Shown piece by piece: positions 17,046 to 25,701 of a stretch of 44,493 bases of DNA. The translations under genes and the position numbers were made by a program. The stretch's first letter is position 1. Each line of letters begins with the position of its first letter. The notes under the pieces are model-generated. The model saw nothing but the letters and a program-made list of their open reading frames with translations, was not told the origin of the DNA and ran no database searches. Source of the DNA: Thiopseudomonas sp964394445 (lineage in GTDB: Bacteria; Pseudomonadota; Gammaproteobacteria; Pseudomonadales; Pseudomonadaceae); assembly GCA_964394445.1 (NCBI GenBank), contig CAYMXO010000011.1:1-44493 (forward strand), in the 5' to 3' direction.

Positions 17046-17297
17046 TCAGGCCAGCATGGTATCCAGCTTGCCGGCCCGCTCCAGGGCGAACAGGTCGTCA
17101 CAGCCGCCGACATGCTGTTCACCAATCCAGATTTGCGGCACTGACCTGCGGCCAGCCTTTTGCGCCATGGCTGCACGCACGTCGGGCTTGCCGTCCACAC
17201 TGATTTCTTCGTACGCCACGCCCTTGCTGTCCAGCAACTGCCTGGCTCGAACGCAGTAAGGGCACCAGTTGCTGCAATATATGATTACGTTTTTCAT
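17046..17297 (-). CDS. grxC: Glutaredoxin 3
   Basis: A small thiol-disulfide oxidoreductase using glutathione. The 83-residue protein carries the dithiol active site CPYC (residues 12-15), the cis-proline stretch SVPQIWIG and the glutathione-binding GGCDDL. The start overlaps the rhodanese stop by four bases (ATGA), indicating translational coupling. Confidence 0.95.
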   Translation of the reverse strand: MKNVIIYCSNWCPYCVRARQLLDSKGVAYEEISVDGKPDVRAAMAQKAGRRSVPQIWIGEQHVGGCDDLFALERAGKLDTMLA

Positions 17298-17710
17298 TTT
17301 GCCTTGACCGTTGGCAGGTTGTCGCCGCGCCAGCCGTTGATTCCGCCGGCCAGGCGCGCTGTGGTAAATCCGGCCTGCTGCAGCTGGCTACAGGCAGGAC
17401 CGGCCGTCATGCCGGAATCACAGACCACGACGACGGTTTTATCCTTGTGCTTGTCCAGTTCGCCAATGCGGCTGGCCAGCTTGTCGCGCGGGATATGGAT
17501 CGAGTCCACGATGTGGCCGGCAGCAAAGTCCTTGATCTGGCGGATATCCAGTACAACGGCTTGCCCGGCATTGACCAGGCTGGTCAACTCGCGCGAACTC
17601 AGCGACTTGCCGCCGCGACGTGTTTCGTACAACAACAGTGCGATGGCCAGCACCACAAAGGCGCCACTCAACAGGTAATGATTACCAACAAATTCGATCA
17701 GCCTATCCAT
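17294..17710 (-). CDS. Membrane-anchored rhodanese-like protein (YibN type)
   Basis: A 138-residue protein. One N-terminal membrane helix (about 10-28) is followed by a single rhodanese domain with DIRQIKDFAAGHI and the active-site loop VVVVCDSGMTAG (cysteine about residue 97). It probably handles sulfane sulfur at the membrane; substrates are not known. The start is the ATG at 17710, not the longer open frame to 17755. It is the first gene of the group with grxC and secB. Confidence 0.88.
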   Translation of the reverse strand: MDRLIEFVGNHYLLSGAFVVLAIALLLYETRRGGKSLSSRELTSLVNAGQAVVLDIRQIKDFAAGHIVDSIHIPRDKLASRIGELDKHKDKTVVVVCDSGMTAGPACSQLQQAGFTTARLAGGINGWRGDNLPTVKAK

Positions 17711-18092
17711 TCTCGGGACTCGTTTCCGGTGGGTTAAAACCGCAGGATTATACACGCTTCGCGCGCCTTACGCCCCTGCTTGTCTACGGACTGCCAAACC
17801 CATCACCAACCTGCAGACGCAACCAGTTGCGCCAGCTTCACGCCCGACAGGAAACAGCCAACACCTACAGCTGTTTCCTGGCCATGTTGCGACACCAGAA
17901 ACTATTTTTGCGGGTGTCTCGCCTGCAAAAACAGGTTGCCACAGGAAACAGGTGCAACTTCAAAGCCATGCATGCCGGCAGGTGCCCGGTTTCCACAGAC
18001 GTCGACCTGTGAATGGCCAGCATGCCATGACGAAAGCCACAGTTCAGGGTAAAATAAAGCGTTTAATAAATATCACCGCGAGAGTGCACATC
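17711..18092. other. Intergenic stretch between rhodanese and gpmI, with a stem-loop at 17848-17880
   Basis: No gene is visible in this 382-bp divergent intergenic region. It contains an 11-bp perfect stem (CAGGAAACAGC / GCTGTTTCCTG) with an 11-base loop, and a weaker inverted repeat just after it. Promoters for the two divergent units must lie here. The open frame that runs through it into gpmI has no ribosome site. Confidence 0.6.
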
Positions 18093-19628
18093 ATGACCCA
18101 AGTCCGCAAGCCCGTTGTCCTGGTTATCCTGGACGGTTTTGGCCATCGTGAAGAAGCTGATAACAACGCCATTTTCCATGCCAACACCCCGGTATACGAC
18201 CAGCTGCGCAATGACTACCCGCACGGGCTGATTTCCGGCAGCGGCATGGATGTCGGCCTGCCCGACGGCCAGATGGGCAACTCGGAAGTGGGTCACATGA
18301 ACCTGGGCGCCGGCCGTGTGGTGTACCAGGATTTCACCCGCATCACCAAAGCCATTGAAGATGGCGACTTTTTTGACAATCCCGCACTCTGCACAGCGGT
18401 AGATCAGGCCGTGGCCGCCGGCAAGGCGGTACACCTGATGGGCCTGCTCTCCGACGGCGGCGTACACAGCCACCAGGATCACATCGCCGCCATGATCAAA
18501 CTGGCAGCGCAGCGGGGTGCCAAACAAATTTATCTACATGCGTTCCTGGATGGCCGCGATACCCCGCCACGCAGCGCCCAGGCCGGTATTGATTTTATCG
18601 AGCAGGCCTTTGCCGAAGCGGGAGCCGGCCGTATTGCCTCGCTGATCGGCCGCTACTACGCCATGGACCGCGACAACCGCTGGGAGCGGGTCGAGCAGGC
18701 CTGGAAGCTGCTGGTTGACAGCCAGGGTGAGTTTGCCGCTGCCAGTGCCAGCGAAGGTCTGGCCGCCGCTTATGCCCGTGACGAGTCCGATGAGTTTGTC
18801 AAAGCTACGGTAATTGGCGATGCCACTCCCATGCAGGATGGCGATGCGCTGGTGTTCATGAACTTCCGTGCCGACCGCGCCCGCGAAATCACCCGCGCCT
18901 TTATTGAGCCGGACTTCAACGAATTTCAGCGCACCCGTGTGCCGGCTCTGGCCAGCTACGTGATGCTGACCCAGTATGCCGCACAGTTTGCCGCACCCTG
19001 CGCCTTCGCGCCTTTCAGTCTCGATAATGTACTGGGCGAATACCTGGGCAAGCTGGGCAAAACCCAGCTGCGCATTGCCGAAACGGAAAAATACGCCCAC
19101 GTCACCTTCTTCTTTTCCGGTGGCCGTGAAGAGCCTTTCCCCGGCGAGACCCGCGTGTTGATCCCCTCACCCAAGGTCGCCACCTACGACCTGCAACCGC
19201 AGATGAGTGCACCCGAGGTGACCGACCGCATTGTCGAAGCCATCGACAAACAGGAATTTGACGTCATCATCGTCAACTACGCCAACGGCGACATGGTTGG
19301 TCACACCGGCGTGTTTGAAGCGGCGGTCCAGGCAGTGGAATGCCTGGACAACTGCCTTGAGCGCATCACCAGTGCGCTCAAGCGGGTGGGCGGCGAAGCG
19401 CTGATTACCGCCGACCACGGCAACTGCGAGCAGATGACCGACCACCACACTGGCCAGGCACATACTGCCCACACCACCGAACCCGTACCTTTTATCTACT
19501 TCGGAGAACGCCCTGCCAGCATCCGCAGCGGCGGCGTACTGGCGGATGTGGCACCCACCCTGCTGACCCTGATGGGCGTGCCGGTACCGGAAGAAATGAC
19601 CGGTACCAGCATCGTCCAGCTCCAGTAA
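18093..19628 (+). CDS. gpmI: 2,3-bisphosphoglycerate-independent phosphoglycerate mutase
   Basis: It interconverts 3- and 2-phosphoglycerate in glycolysis with two manganese ions. The 511-residue protein has the phosphoserine nucleophile in MGNSEVGHMNLGAGR (S64), the metal-binding VILDGFG near the start, and VNYANGDMVGHTG and ADHGNCE near the end. The ATG at 18093 is chosen; the open frame extends 47 codons upstream without similarity. The order gpmI-envC-ctpA is conserved in pseudomonads. Confidence 0.96.
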   Translation: MTQVRKPVVLVILDGFGHREEADNNAIFHANTPVYDQLRNDYPHGLISGSGMDVGLPDGQMGNSEVGHMNLGAGRVVYQDFTRITKAIEDGDFFDNPALCTAVDQAVAAGKAVHLMGLLSDGGVHSHQDHIAAMIKLAAQRGAKQIYLHAFLDGRDTPPRSAQAGIDFIEQAFAEAGAGRIASLIGRYYAMDRDNRWERVEQAWKLLVDSQGEFAAASASEGLAAAYARDESDEFVKATVIGDATPMQDGDALVFMNFRADRAREITRAFIEPDFNEFQRTRVPALASYVMLTQYAAQFAAPCAFAPFSLDNVLGEYLGKLGKTQLRIAETEKYAHVTFFFSGGREEPFPGETRVLIPSPKVATYDLQPQMSAPEVTDRIVEAIDKQEFDVIIVNYANGDMVGHTGVFEAAVQAVECLDNCLERITSALKRVGGEALITADHGNCEQMTDHHTGQAHTAHTTEPVPFIYFGERPASIRSGGVLADVAPTLLTLMGVPVPEEMTGTSIVQLQ

Positions 19629-19642
19629 TACGGTTGCTGTAC

Positions 19643-20959
19643 ATGACCGGACTTTCATCCCGCACGCACTGCCGGAGCAGCACTCTGTTCCGGCCTCTGG
19701 GCTCGCTGTTGCTGGCCGGCCTGCTGCTGGCCGCCAGCCCCCTGCTGGCCGCTGACGAACGCAGCCAGGCGCAGCAGGACATCCGCAAGGCACAGCAGGA
19801 CATCGCCGAACTGGAAAAACTGATCAAACAAATCCAGTCGGAAAAATCGACCGCACAAAAAGCCTTGCAAGATACCGAAAAAGACATCGGTGACCTGGAA
19901 AAAAATATCCGCTCCCTGGAGTCGGAGCAAAAAAAAAACCAACAGGAAATCCAGGAATTTGAACTAGAAAAAGGCAAACTCGAAAGCCGCCGGCAGGAAC
20001 AGCAAAAACTGGTTGCCGTGCAAAGCCGTGCCGCCTACCAGGCCGGCCAGCACGAGCCATTGCGCCTGTTCTTCAACCAGCAGGAGCCCGCGCTGATCAG
20101 CCACAACCTGACCTATTACCAGTTTCTGCAACAGGCCCGCCAACAACAGATCAACCAGTTCAAAGCCACGGTGCACCAGCTGTCGGAGCTGCAGGACGCC
20201 ATTGACCAGCATCAAAGGGAGCTGGAGCAACAAAAGGGCCAGCTACAGCAACAACAGGAAAAGCTGACGGCCCTGCGCCAGCAGCGCCGTCAGCAGGTAG
20301 CTGCCCTGCAGAAAAAACAGCAAGGCAGCGAGCAAAGTCTGGCCAGCCGCAGACAGGACCAGAAAAAATTCAACGAGCTGCTGGCCGCCATCGAAAAAAA
20401 GCTGGCCCGTCAGGCCGAGGAAGAGCGCCTTCGGCGCGAGCGTGAGCGCCAGCTGGCCCTGCAACAAAGCCAAAACCGCATTCGCCAGCAACAGGCACAA
20501 TCCGCACCGGCAACCGGTGGCCAGCAAGTCAGCAGCCAGTTCAATCATCCCGGCGGCAACTTTGCCCAGGCCCGCGGCAAACTGCCCTGGCCGGTCGACG
20601 GGCGTCTGTTGGCGCGCTTCGGCAGTCCGCGCAACGACACCCGCAGCAAGTGGGACGGTGTGCTTATCCAGGCCGCTGAAGGCCATCAGGTCCGCGCCAT
20701 CCATCCCGGTCGCGTGGTATTTGCCGACTGGCTGCGCGGCTCAGGCCTGCTGGTCATTGTTGATCACAACGACGGCTACCTGAGCCTGTACGGACACAAC
20801 CAGAGCCTGCTGGTTGGCGCCGGTGAAACAATCAGCGCCGGTCAGCCGGTTGCCACCGTTGGCAACACGGGCGGGCAGGCACAATCAGCGCTATACTTTG
20901 CCATTCGCAAACAGGGACAGGCCACTGATCCCGGCCAGTGGTGCCGTAACCAGGGCTAA
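19643..20959 (+). CDS. envC: Murein hydrolase activator EnvC, degenerate LytM/M23 domain
   Basis: A periplasmic protein that activates the amidases that split the septum during division. The 438-residue product has a signal peptide ending LLAADE, then a long glutamine-rich coiled coil (about 40-290) and a C-terminal LytM domain (about 325-435). The first zinc-ligand histidine of active M23 peptidases is replaced (SKWDGVL instead of an HxGxD pattern), so it is an activator rather than an enzyme. The ATG at 19643 is preferred over a TTG three codons earlier. Confidence 0.9.
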   Translation: MTGLSSRTHCRSSTLFRPLGSLLLAGLLLAASPLLAADERSQAQQDIRKAQQDIAELEKLIKQIQSEKSTAQKALQDTEKDIGDLEKNIRSLESEQKKNQQEIQEFELEKGKLESRRQEQQKLVAVQSRAAYQAGQHEPLRLFFNQQEPALISHNLTYYQFLQQARQQQINQFKATVHQLSELQDAIDQHQRELEQQKGQLQQQQEKLTALRQQRRQQVAALQKKQQGSEQSLASRRQDQKKFNELLAAIEKKLARQAEEERLRRERERQLALQQSQNRIRQQQAQSAPATGGQQVSSQFNHPGGNFAQARGKLPWPVDGRLLARFGSPRNDTRSKWDGVLIQAAEGHQVRAIHPGRVVFADWLRGSGLLVIVDHNDGYLSLYGHNQSLLVGAGETISAGQPVATVGNTGGQAQSALYFAIRKQGQATDPGQWCRNQG

Positions 20960-20977
20960 CCAGGAGCTTTTCATCTC

Positions 20978-22261
20978 ATGCGTTCTCTTTTCCGCCAGCC
21001 GGCCCGCCAGCTGACCACACTCTTGCCGGCAGTCCTGTTCAGCAGCCTGCTATGGGCCCAGAACGATGCGGCCGCAGAAGGCGACCTGCCGCTCAACGAG
21101 CTGCGCACCTTTGTCGAAGTGATGGAGCGCATCAAGAACGCCTATGTCGAGCCCATTGACGACAAGACCCTGCTGGAAAACGCCATCAAGGGCATGCTGG
21201 CCAACCTGGACCCGCACTCCGCCTACCTGACGGCCGAGTCGTTTCAGGAGCTGCAAGAAAGCACCAGCGGCGAGTTTGGCGGCCTTGGCATCGAGGTCGG
21301 CATGGAAGATGACCAGCTCAGCGTAATCTCACCCATTGACGATACACCCGCCTTTGCCGCCGGCATTGAGGCTGGTGACCTGATCCTGAAAATTGACGGC
21401 CAGCTAACCAAGGGCATGAGTCTGATGCAGGCGGTGGAAAAGCTGCGCGGCAAGCCCGGTACCGCGGTCACGCTGACCATCGGCCGTGATCATCGCAGCC
21501 CCTTCGATGTCAAACTCAAGCGTGCCGTCATCAAGAGCCGCAGCGTGCGCGGCCAGTTGCTGGAAGAAAATTACGGCCTGATCCGCATCAGCCAGTTCCA
21601 GACCAATACCGGCAAGGAAGTTGGCAAAATCCTGAAGCAGCTGGCCAAAGACAACGGCAAGCCGCTGGGCGGCCTGGTGCTGGACCTGCGCAACAACCCC
21701 GGTGGCGTACTGCAGGCCGCCACAGAGGTGGCTGACCACTTTCTGGACAAAGGCCTGATTGTTTATACCGAAGGGCGCATCCCCAACTCGAAAATGAGTT
21801 TTCCCGCCGGCCCGCAAATCAGCGTTGACAACAAGGTACCTCTGGTCGTGCTGATCAATGGCGGTAGCGCTTCGGCCTCGGAAATCGTGGCCGGTGCGCT
21901 GCAGGATCACAAGCGTGCAGTCATCCTGGGCACCAACAGTTTCGGCAAGGGCTCGGTGCAGACCATCCTGCCGCTAAATGACGAGCGCGGCGTAAAACTG
22001 ACCACCGCGCTCTACTACACACCTTCCGGCCGCTCCATTCAGGCCCAGGGTATCGAACCGGACATCCTGATCGAGCGCGGCAAGCTGAGCACCCAGGGCC
22101 AGCCGGCCACCTACAAGGAAGCCGACCTGGCCGGGCACCTGAACAACACCCAGACGCCGGACAGCCACGACAGGAAACAGCAAACCGAGCTGTTGCAAAG
22201 CGATAACCAGCTGAGCCAGGCGCTGGGACTGCTAAAAGGGCTGAACGTACTGGCCCGGTAG
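20978..22261 (+). CDS. ctpA: Carboxy-terminal processing protease CtpA (S41 family)
   Basis: A periplasmic serine protease that, in Pseudomonas aeruginosa, degrades murein cross-link hydrolases. The 427-residue protein has a signal peptide (about 1-34), a PDZ domain with FGGLGIEV (about 100-170) and the S41 core. The catalytic serine lies in NGGSASASE (about S299) and the lysine in SFGKGSVQT (K324); their 25-residue spacing matches the family. AGGAG lies about 12 bases before the ATG. It follows envC by 18 bases, probably in one operon. Confidence 0.93.
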   Translation: MRSLFRQPARQLTTLLPAVLFSSLLWAQNDAAAEGDLPLNELRTFVEVMERIKNAYVEPIDDKTLLENAIKGMLANLDPHSAYLTAESFQELQESTSGEFGGLGIEVGMEDDQLSVISPIDDTPAFAAGIEAGDLILKIDGQLTKGMSLMQAVEKLRGKPGTAVTLTIGRDHRSPFDVKLKRAVIKSRSVRGQLLEENYGLIRISQFQTNTGKEVGKILKQLAKDNGKPLGGLVLDLRNNPGGVLQAATEVADHFLDKGLIVYTEGRIPNSKMSFPAGPQISVDNKVPLVVLINGGSASASEIVAGALQDHKRAVILGTNSFGKGSVQTILPLNDERGVKLTTALYYTPSGRSIQAQGIEPDILIERGKLSTQGQPATYKEADLAGHLNNTQTPDSHDRKQQTELLQSDNQLSQALGLLKGLNVLAR

Positions 22262-22655
22262 GAGCTTACCGGTACGGGATGGTTTTTGCACCGCGGCGAC
22301 TGGATCGCACAGGACACCGCGTTGTACCCCCCCTGTACCGTGCACCGCGGTGCACACCATCCCTGTAAGAGCGACTTCAGTCGCGACCAACAGCGCGGAC
22401 AGCCGCGGAAAATGGTTTGTCTCCGGCGCCCGGTTTTATCCCCCGTTCGCGGCTGAAGCCGCTCGTACACAAGCCTGTGCCGGGCACAATGAGCCCATCC
22501 TGCAGGCTGCTCCTGTACGAAGGGGCTTGCCCCTGGGAAATACCGGCCACCGCCGTCAGGGGCACGTCCATTGATTACACAAGCCTGCATCCATCCACAA
22601 ACCGGTGCAGCATCGCTTGCCACACCGCGCGGGCACCAAAATGACGCTTTTTTGC
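22262..22655. repeat. Gene-free stretch with three REP elements between convergent ctpA and hisF
   Basis: The 394 bases hold no gene. A minus-oriented REP with the stem GCGACT/AGTCGC is at 22364-22388. A plus-oriented REP with GCGGCT/AGCCGC is at 22446-22470. A minus-oriented REP with GGGGC/GCCCC and the tail CTGTACGAA is at 22511-22535. A perfect 16-base palindrome GTGCACCGCGGTGCAC is at 22340-22355. In other pseudomonads a polysaccharide-deacetylase gene lies hereabouts; none is present. Confidence 0.8.
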
Positions 22656-23432
22656 TTAAACGCCGGCCACCGGGATGCCGCGCGCAGCGAGGAACTTTTT
22701 CGCTTCGGGAATGCTGATTTCGCCAAAATGAAACACGCTGGCAGCCAGCACTGCATCGGCCTTGCCCTGTTCGATACCAGCGGCAAGGTGCTCCAGCGTA
22801 CCCACGCCACCTGAAGCGATGACCGGGATATCTACCGCTTCGCTGATGGCGCGGGTCACGTCCAGGTCAAAACCATTTTTCACCCCGTCACAGTCCATGC
22901 TGGTCACCAGCAGCTCGCCGGCACCCATCTGTTGCATTTTTTTCGCCCACTCAATGGCATCAATGCCGGCGCTTTTTTTGCCGCCATGGGTAAACACTTC
23001 CCAGCGGCCAGGCTCGCCGGCAGCAGAAACCCGCTTGACATCAACCGCCACCACAATCGTCTTGCTGCCAAAAGCCTCTGCCGCCTCGGCCACAAACTCC
23101 GGCCTGGCTACCGCCGCCGAGCCAATGGAGACCTTGCTGGCGCCAGCATCAAGCAAGCGCTGCACATCAGCCAGTTCACGCACACCACCGCCCACGGCAA
23201 GCGGAATATTGATGGCAGCCGCCACCTGTTTAACCAGCTCCAGCGTGGTGGCGCGACCTTCGTTGGTGGCACTGATATCCAGAAAGGTCAGCTCGTCGGC
23301 GCCCTGTTCGCTGTAGCGTCGGGCGATTTCTACCGGGTCGCCGGCGTCGCGGATTTCAACGAACTTGACGCCTTTGACCACCCGGCCATTTTCAATATCC
23401 AGACAGGGAATGATGCGTTTGATGTTGCTCAT
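22656..23432 (-). CDS. hisF: Imidazole glycerol phosphate synthase, cyclase subunit HisF
   Basis: It forms imidazole glycerol phosphate and AICAR from PRFAR, using ammonia delivered by HisH. The 258-residue (beta-alpha)8 barrel begins MSNIKRIIPCLDI (catalytic aspartate 12) and has VVAVDVKR (second catalytic aspartate, about residue 131) and the phosphate-binding VIASGGVG and AVLAASVFHFGE. The start is set at 23432; the longer frame runs into repeats. It is 328 bp downstream of hisA, with a terminator between them. Confidence 0.95.
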   Translation of the reverse strand: MSNIKRIIPCLDIENGRVVKGVKFVEIRDAGDPVEIARRYSEQGADELTFLDISATNEGRATTLELVKQVAAAINIPLAVGGGVRELADVQRLLDAGASKVSIGSAAVARPEFVAEAAEAFGSKTIVVAVDVKRVSAAGEPGRWEVFTHGGKKSAGIDAIEWAKKMQQMGAGELLVTSMDCDGVKNGFDLDVTRAISEAVDIPVIASGGVGTLEHLAAGIEQGKADAVLAASVFHFGEISIPEAKKFLAARGIPVAGV

Positions 23433-23731
23433 GGTGTGTTGCTCCATGTGTGGGGTGTAAAGAACCGTAAGTTCTGTCTCTTGCGCTGGTGTTGGCAGCC
23501 CTGGTGCACAGGTTCCGCAGGGTCGCTGCAAATACATCTGACCGCCATGGATGGCGGAATTGCAGCTTTTGCAGGAGCAAAAAACTGCCCTGTAAGCTCC
23601 ATGTCGCCATTCATGGCGACAAAGCCCTGCTCCACCTGCACACCAATGCCGCTACAAGCTCCGTGCAATCTGAAAAATATCCATCGCTGTTTTATGCTGC
23701 ATCTCGCTTGGCAGCTCAAGCAGCTGTACAT
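23433..23731. repeat. Intergenic stretch between hisA and hisF with two ATGG-type palindromes
   Basis: This gene-free stretch holds two palindromes of a separate family: CCGCCATGGATGGCGG at 23542-23557 and GTCGCCATTCATGGCGAC at 23603-23620. Tails such as TTTTGCAGGAGC and GCTACAAGCTCC beside them resemble REP flanks. hisF must have its own promoter here or depend on read-through. Confidence 0.65.
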
Positions 23732-23756
23732 AAAAAAGCCCTCTTTCGAGGGCTTT
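23732..23756 (-). terminator. Rho-independent terminator after hisA
   Basis: A nine-base-pair stem (AAAGCCCTC / GAGGGCTTT) with a four-base loop, followed on the minus strand by a T run. It starts 5 bases past the hisA stop codon. Confidence 0.85.
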
Positions 23757-23760
23757 CATT

Positions 23761-24495
23761 TTATTTGAACCGGTCACACAAGGCTTGTGCTTCAGCCACA
23801 TCCAGAGTGCCTTCGTAAATGGCACGACCGGTGATGGCGCCAACAATACCCGGGGCACGGGCGTCAAGCAGGGCCTGGATATCCTTGATGGTATGAATAC
23901 CACCGGAAGCAATCACCGGAATGCGCGTGGCATTGGCCAGCGCGGCGGTGGCTTCAACGTTACAGCCCTGCATCATGCCGTCTTTGGCAATGTCGGTGTA
24001 GACAATGGCACTGACGCCGTCGTTCTCAAAGCGCCTGGCCAGATCAACCACCTGCAACTCGCTGACTTCGGCCCAGCCATCGGTGGCGACAAAGCCGTCT
24101 TTGGCATCCAGACCGACAATCACCTTGCCGGGGAACGCCTTGCAGGCCTCGCTGACAAATTCGGGCTCTTTCACTGCCTTGGTGCCGATGATCACATAGC
24201 TGACACCGGCACGTACATAATGCTCGATGGTTTCCAGGGTGCGGATGCCGCCGCCGATCTGGATGGGCAGCTGCGGATACTTCTTCGCAATGGCGGTCAC
24301 CACTTCGCCGTTCACCGGCTCGCCTTCAAAGGCACCGTTCAGGTCGACCAGGTGCAGGCGACGACAGCCCGCATCGACCCATTTGGCCGCCATGCTGACC
24401 GGATCATCGGAAAATACCGTGGAGTCTTCCATGCGGCCCTGACGCAAACGTACGCAGGCGCCGTCTTTTAAATCGATGGCAGGAATAATCAGCAT
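23761..24495 (-). CDS. hisA: ProFAR isomerase HisA
   Basis: It isomerises ProFAR to PRFAR in histidine synthesis. The 244-residue barrel begins MLIIPAIDLKDG (catalytic aspartate 8) and has VGLDAKDG and YTDIAKDGMMQG, with phosphate-binding VIASGGI near the end. Its ATG directly abuts the hisB stop codon with no spare base. hisH, which normally sits between hisB and hisA in pseudomonads, is absent. Confidence 0.96.
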   Translation of the reverse strand: MLIIPAIDLKDGACVRLRQGRMEDSTVFSDDPVSMAAKWVDAGCRRLHLVDLNGAFEGEPVNGEVVTAIAKKYPQLPIQIGGGIRTLETIEHYVRAGVSYVIIGTKAVKEPEFVSEACKAFPGKVIVGLDAKDGFVATDGWAEVSELQVVDLARRFENDGVSAIVYTDIAKDGMMQGCNVEATAALANATRIPVIASGGIHTIKDIQALLDARAPGIVGAITGRAIYEGTLDVAEAQALCDRFK

Positions 24496-25089
24496 TTACA
24501 GGCTACCTTTGGTTGAAGGCATGCGGCCTTCCATGCGCGGGTCCATGGTTAGAGCCATGCGCAGCGCACGGCCAAAGGCCTTGAACACGGTTTCGATCTG
24601 GTGGTGGGTGTTGGTGCCACGCAGGTTGTCGATGTGCAGGGTGACCTGGGCGTGGTTGACAAAGCCCTGGAAGAACTCCTGAAACAGGTCCACATCGAAG
24701 CCGCCAACCAGCGCACGGGTGTAGGGCACGTTGAACTGCAGGCCCGGGCGACCGGAAAAGTCCAGCGCCACACGGGACATGGCTTCGTCCATTACCACGT
24801 AGGAATGACCGTAGCGGGTAATGCCTTTCTTGTCGCCAACGGCCTTGGCAAAGGCCTGACCCAGGGTAATGCCGACGTCTTCCACGGTGTGGTGGTCGTC
24901 GATGTGCAGGTCGCCCTTGCAGTGGATGTCCAGGTCAATCAGACCGTGACGGGCAATCTGGTCAAGCATGTGCTCCATGAAAGGCACACCCATGTCGAAC
25001 TTGCCTTCGCCGGTACCGTCAAGATTGATGGCGACCTTTACCTGGGTCTCCAGAGTGTTGCGCTCCACGGAAGCAGTACGCTGAGTCAT
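24496..25089 (-). CDS. hisB: Imidazoleglycerol-phosphate dehydratase HisB (monofunctional)
   Basis: It dehydrates imidazole glycerol phosphate using two manganese ions. The 197-residue protein has the metal-binding repeats HHTVEDVG and HHQIETVFKAFGRAL and the catalytic FMEHMLDQIARHG. The ATG at 25089 is chosen, with GGAGCC just upstream. There is no phosphatase domain, as is usual outside enterobacteria. Confidence 0.96.
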   Translation of the reverse strand: MTQRTASVERNTLETQVKVAINLDGTGEGKFDMGVPFMEHMLDQIARHGLIDLDIHCKGDLHIDDHHTVEDVGITLGQAFAKAVGDKKGITRYGHSYVVMDEAMSRVALDFSGRPGLQFNVPYTRALVGGFDVDLFQEFFQGFVNHAQVTLHIDNLRGTNTHHQIETVFKAFGRALRMALTMDPRMEGRMPSTKGSL

Positions 25090-25142
25090 TGTTGGCTCCA
25101 TAATCAACCGGGCACAACCCTCGCCCGCAAACTATATAAAGG

Positions 25143-25155
25143 CGATATTATATCG
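25143..25155. promoter_or_regulatory. Perfect inverted repeat between divergent hisB and panM
   Basis: CGATAT-T-ATATCG lies in a 103-bp divergent promoter region, next to TATATAAAGG. It could be an operator or simply overlapping AT-rich promoter elements. Confidence 0.3.
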
Positions 25156-25192
25156 GCAAACCGCCATCCCCCGCCACTACAAGGAGCACCGC

Positions 25193-25594
25193 ATGCCGGT
25201 ACATCTGGAGTTTGTCCAATTGCCCACCAGCCAGGACCGCACCGACCTGCGCAAGATCTACGCCGACGCCCCCGACTGGCTGCTGGCACCCTATCCCGAC
25301 GCCGACGCACTGCTGACAGACAACCTGGAACAGGGCCAAATGGTTGCCGCCCGTTTCAACGCCCGGTTGCTCGGCGCGGCCATTTTGCTGCGCAGCGGTA
25401 GCCAGTGGCAGGTCAGTCATCTGTGCGTGCGCGAAATTACCCGCATGCGTGGCGTGGCCCGTCGCCTGCTGGACGAGCTGCGCCGGGAAGCCGGCGAAAA
25501 CGGTGCCGGGCTGTCCATGGCCCTGCCGCAGGGCCGGCCCGGGCTGGAAGACCTGGCCGGGCACCTGGGCATTGCCTGGCACTACCTGGATTAA
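25193..25594 (+). CDS. panM: PanM/PanZ-type GNAT protein (aspartate decarboxylase maturation factor)
   Basis: PanM binds acetyl-CoA and the pyruvoyl enzyme PanD, promoting its self-cleavage and linking beta-alanine synthesis to CoA supply. The 133-residue protein matches the order of E. coli PanM: SQDRTDLRKIYADAP, VAARFNARLLGAA, and the acetyl-CoA binding LCVREITRMRGVARRLLDEL. AGGAG precedes the ATG by six bases. The assignment relies on recalled similarity; a different GNAT is possible but less likely. Confidence 0.8.
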   Translation: MPVHLEFVQLPTSQDRTDLRKIYADAPDWLLAPYPDADALLTDNLEQGQMVAARFNARLLGAAILLRSGSQWQVSHLCVREITRMRGVARRLLDELRREAGENGAGLSMALPQGRPGLEDLAGHLGIAWHYLD

Positions 25595-25701
25595 TGGCAA
25601 AACACCGCCGGTTTGCGCCGGGCGGGCGCAGGCTTCTTGGCGCCAAATAAAGCGGCTCTGTTACACTATGCCAATAAGCACATGATCAGGAAATCGCTGC
25701 C

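Noticed and set aside
17952..18092. Forty-seven-codon N-terminal extension of gpmI
   Set aside because: No ribosome site and no similarity; the known N-terminus begins at 18093.
22932..23768. Plus-strand open frame of 278 codons over hisF
   Set aside because: Antisense shadow of hisF extended through non-coding repeats.
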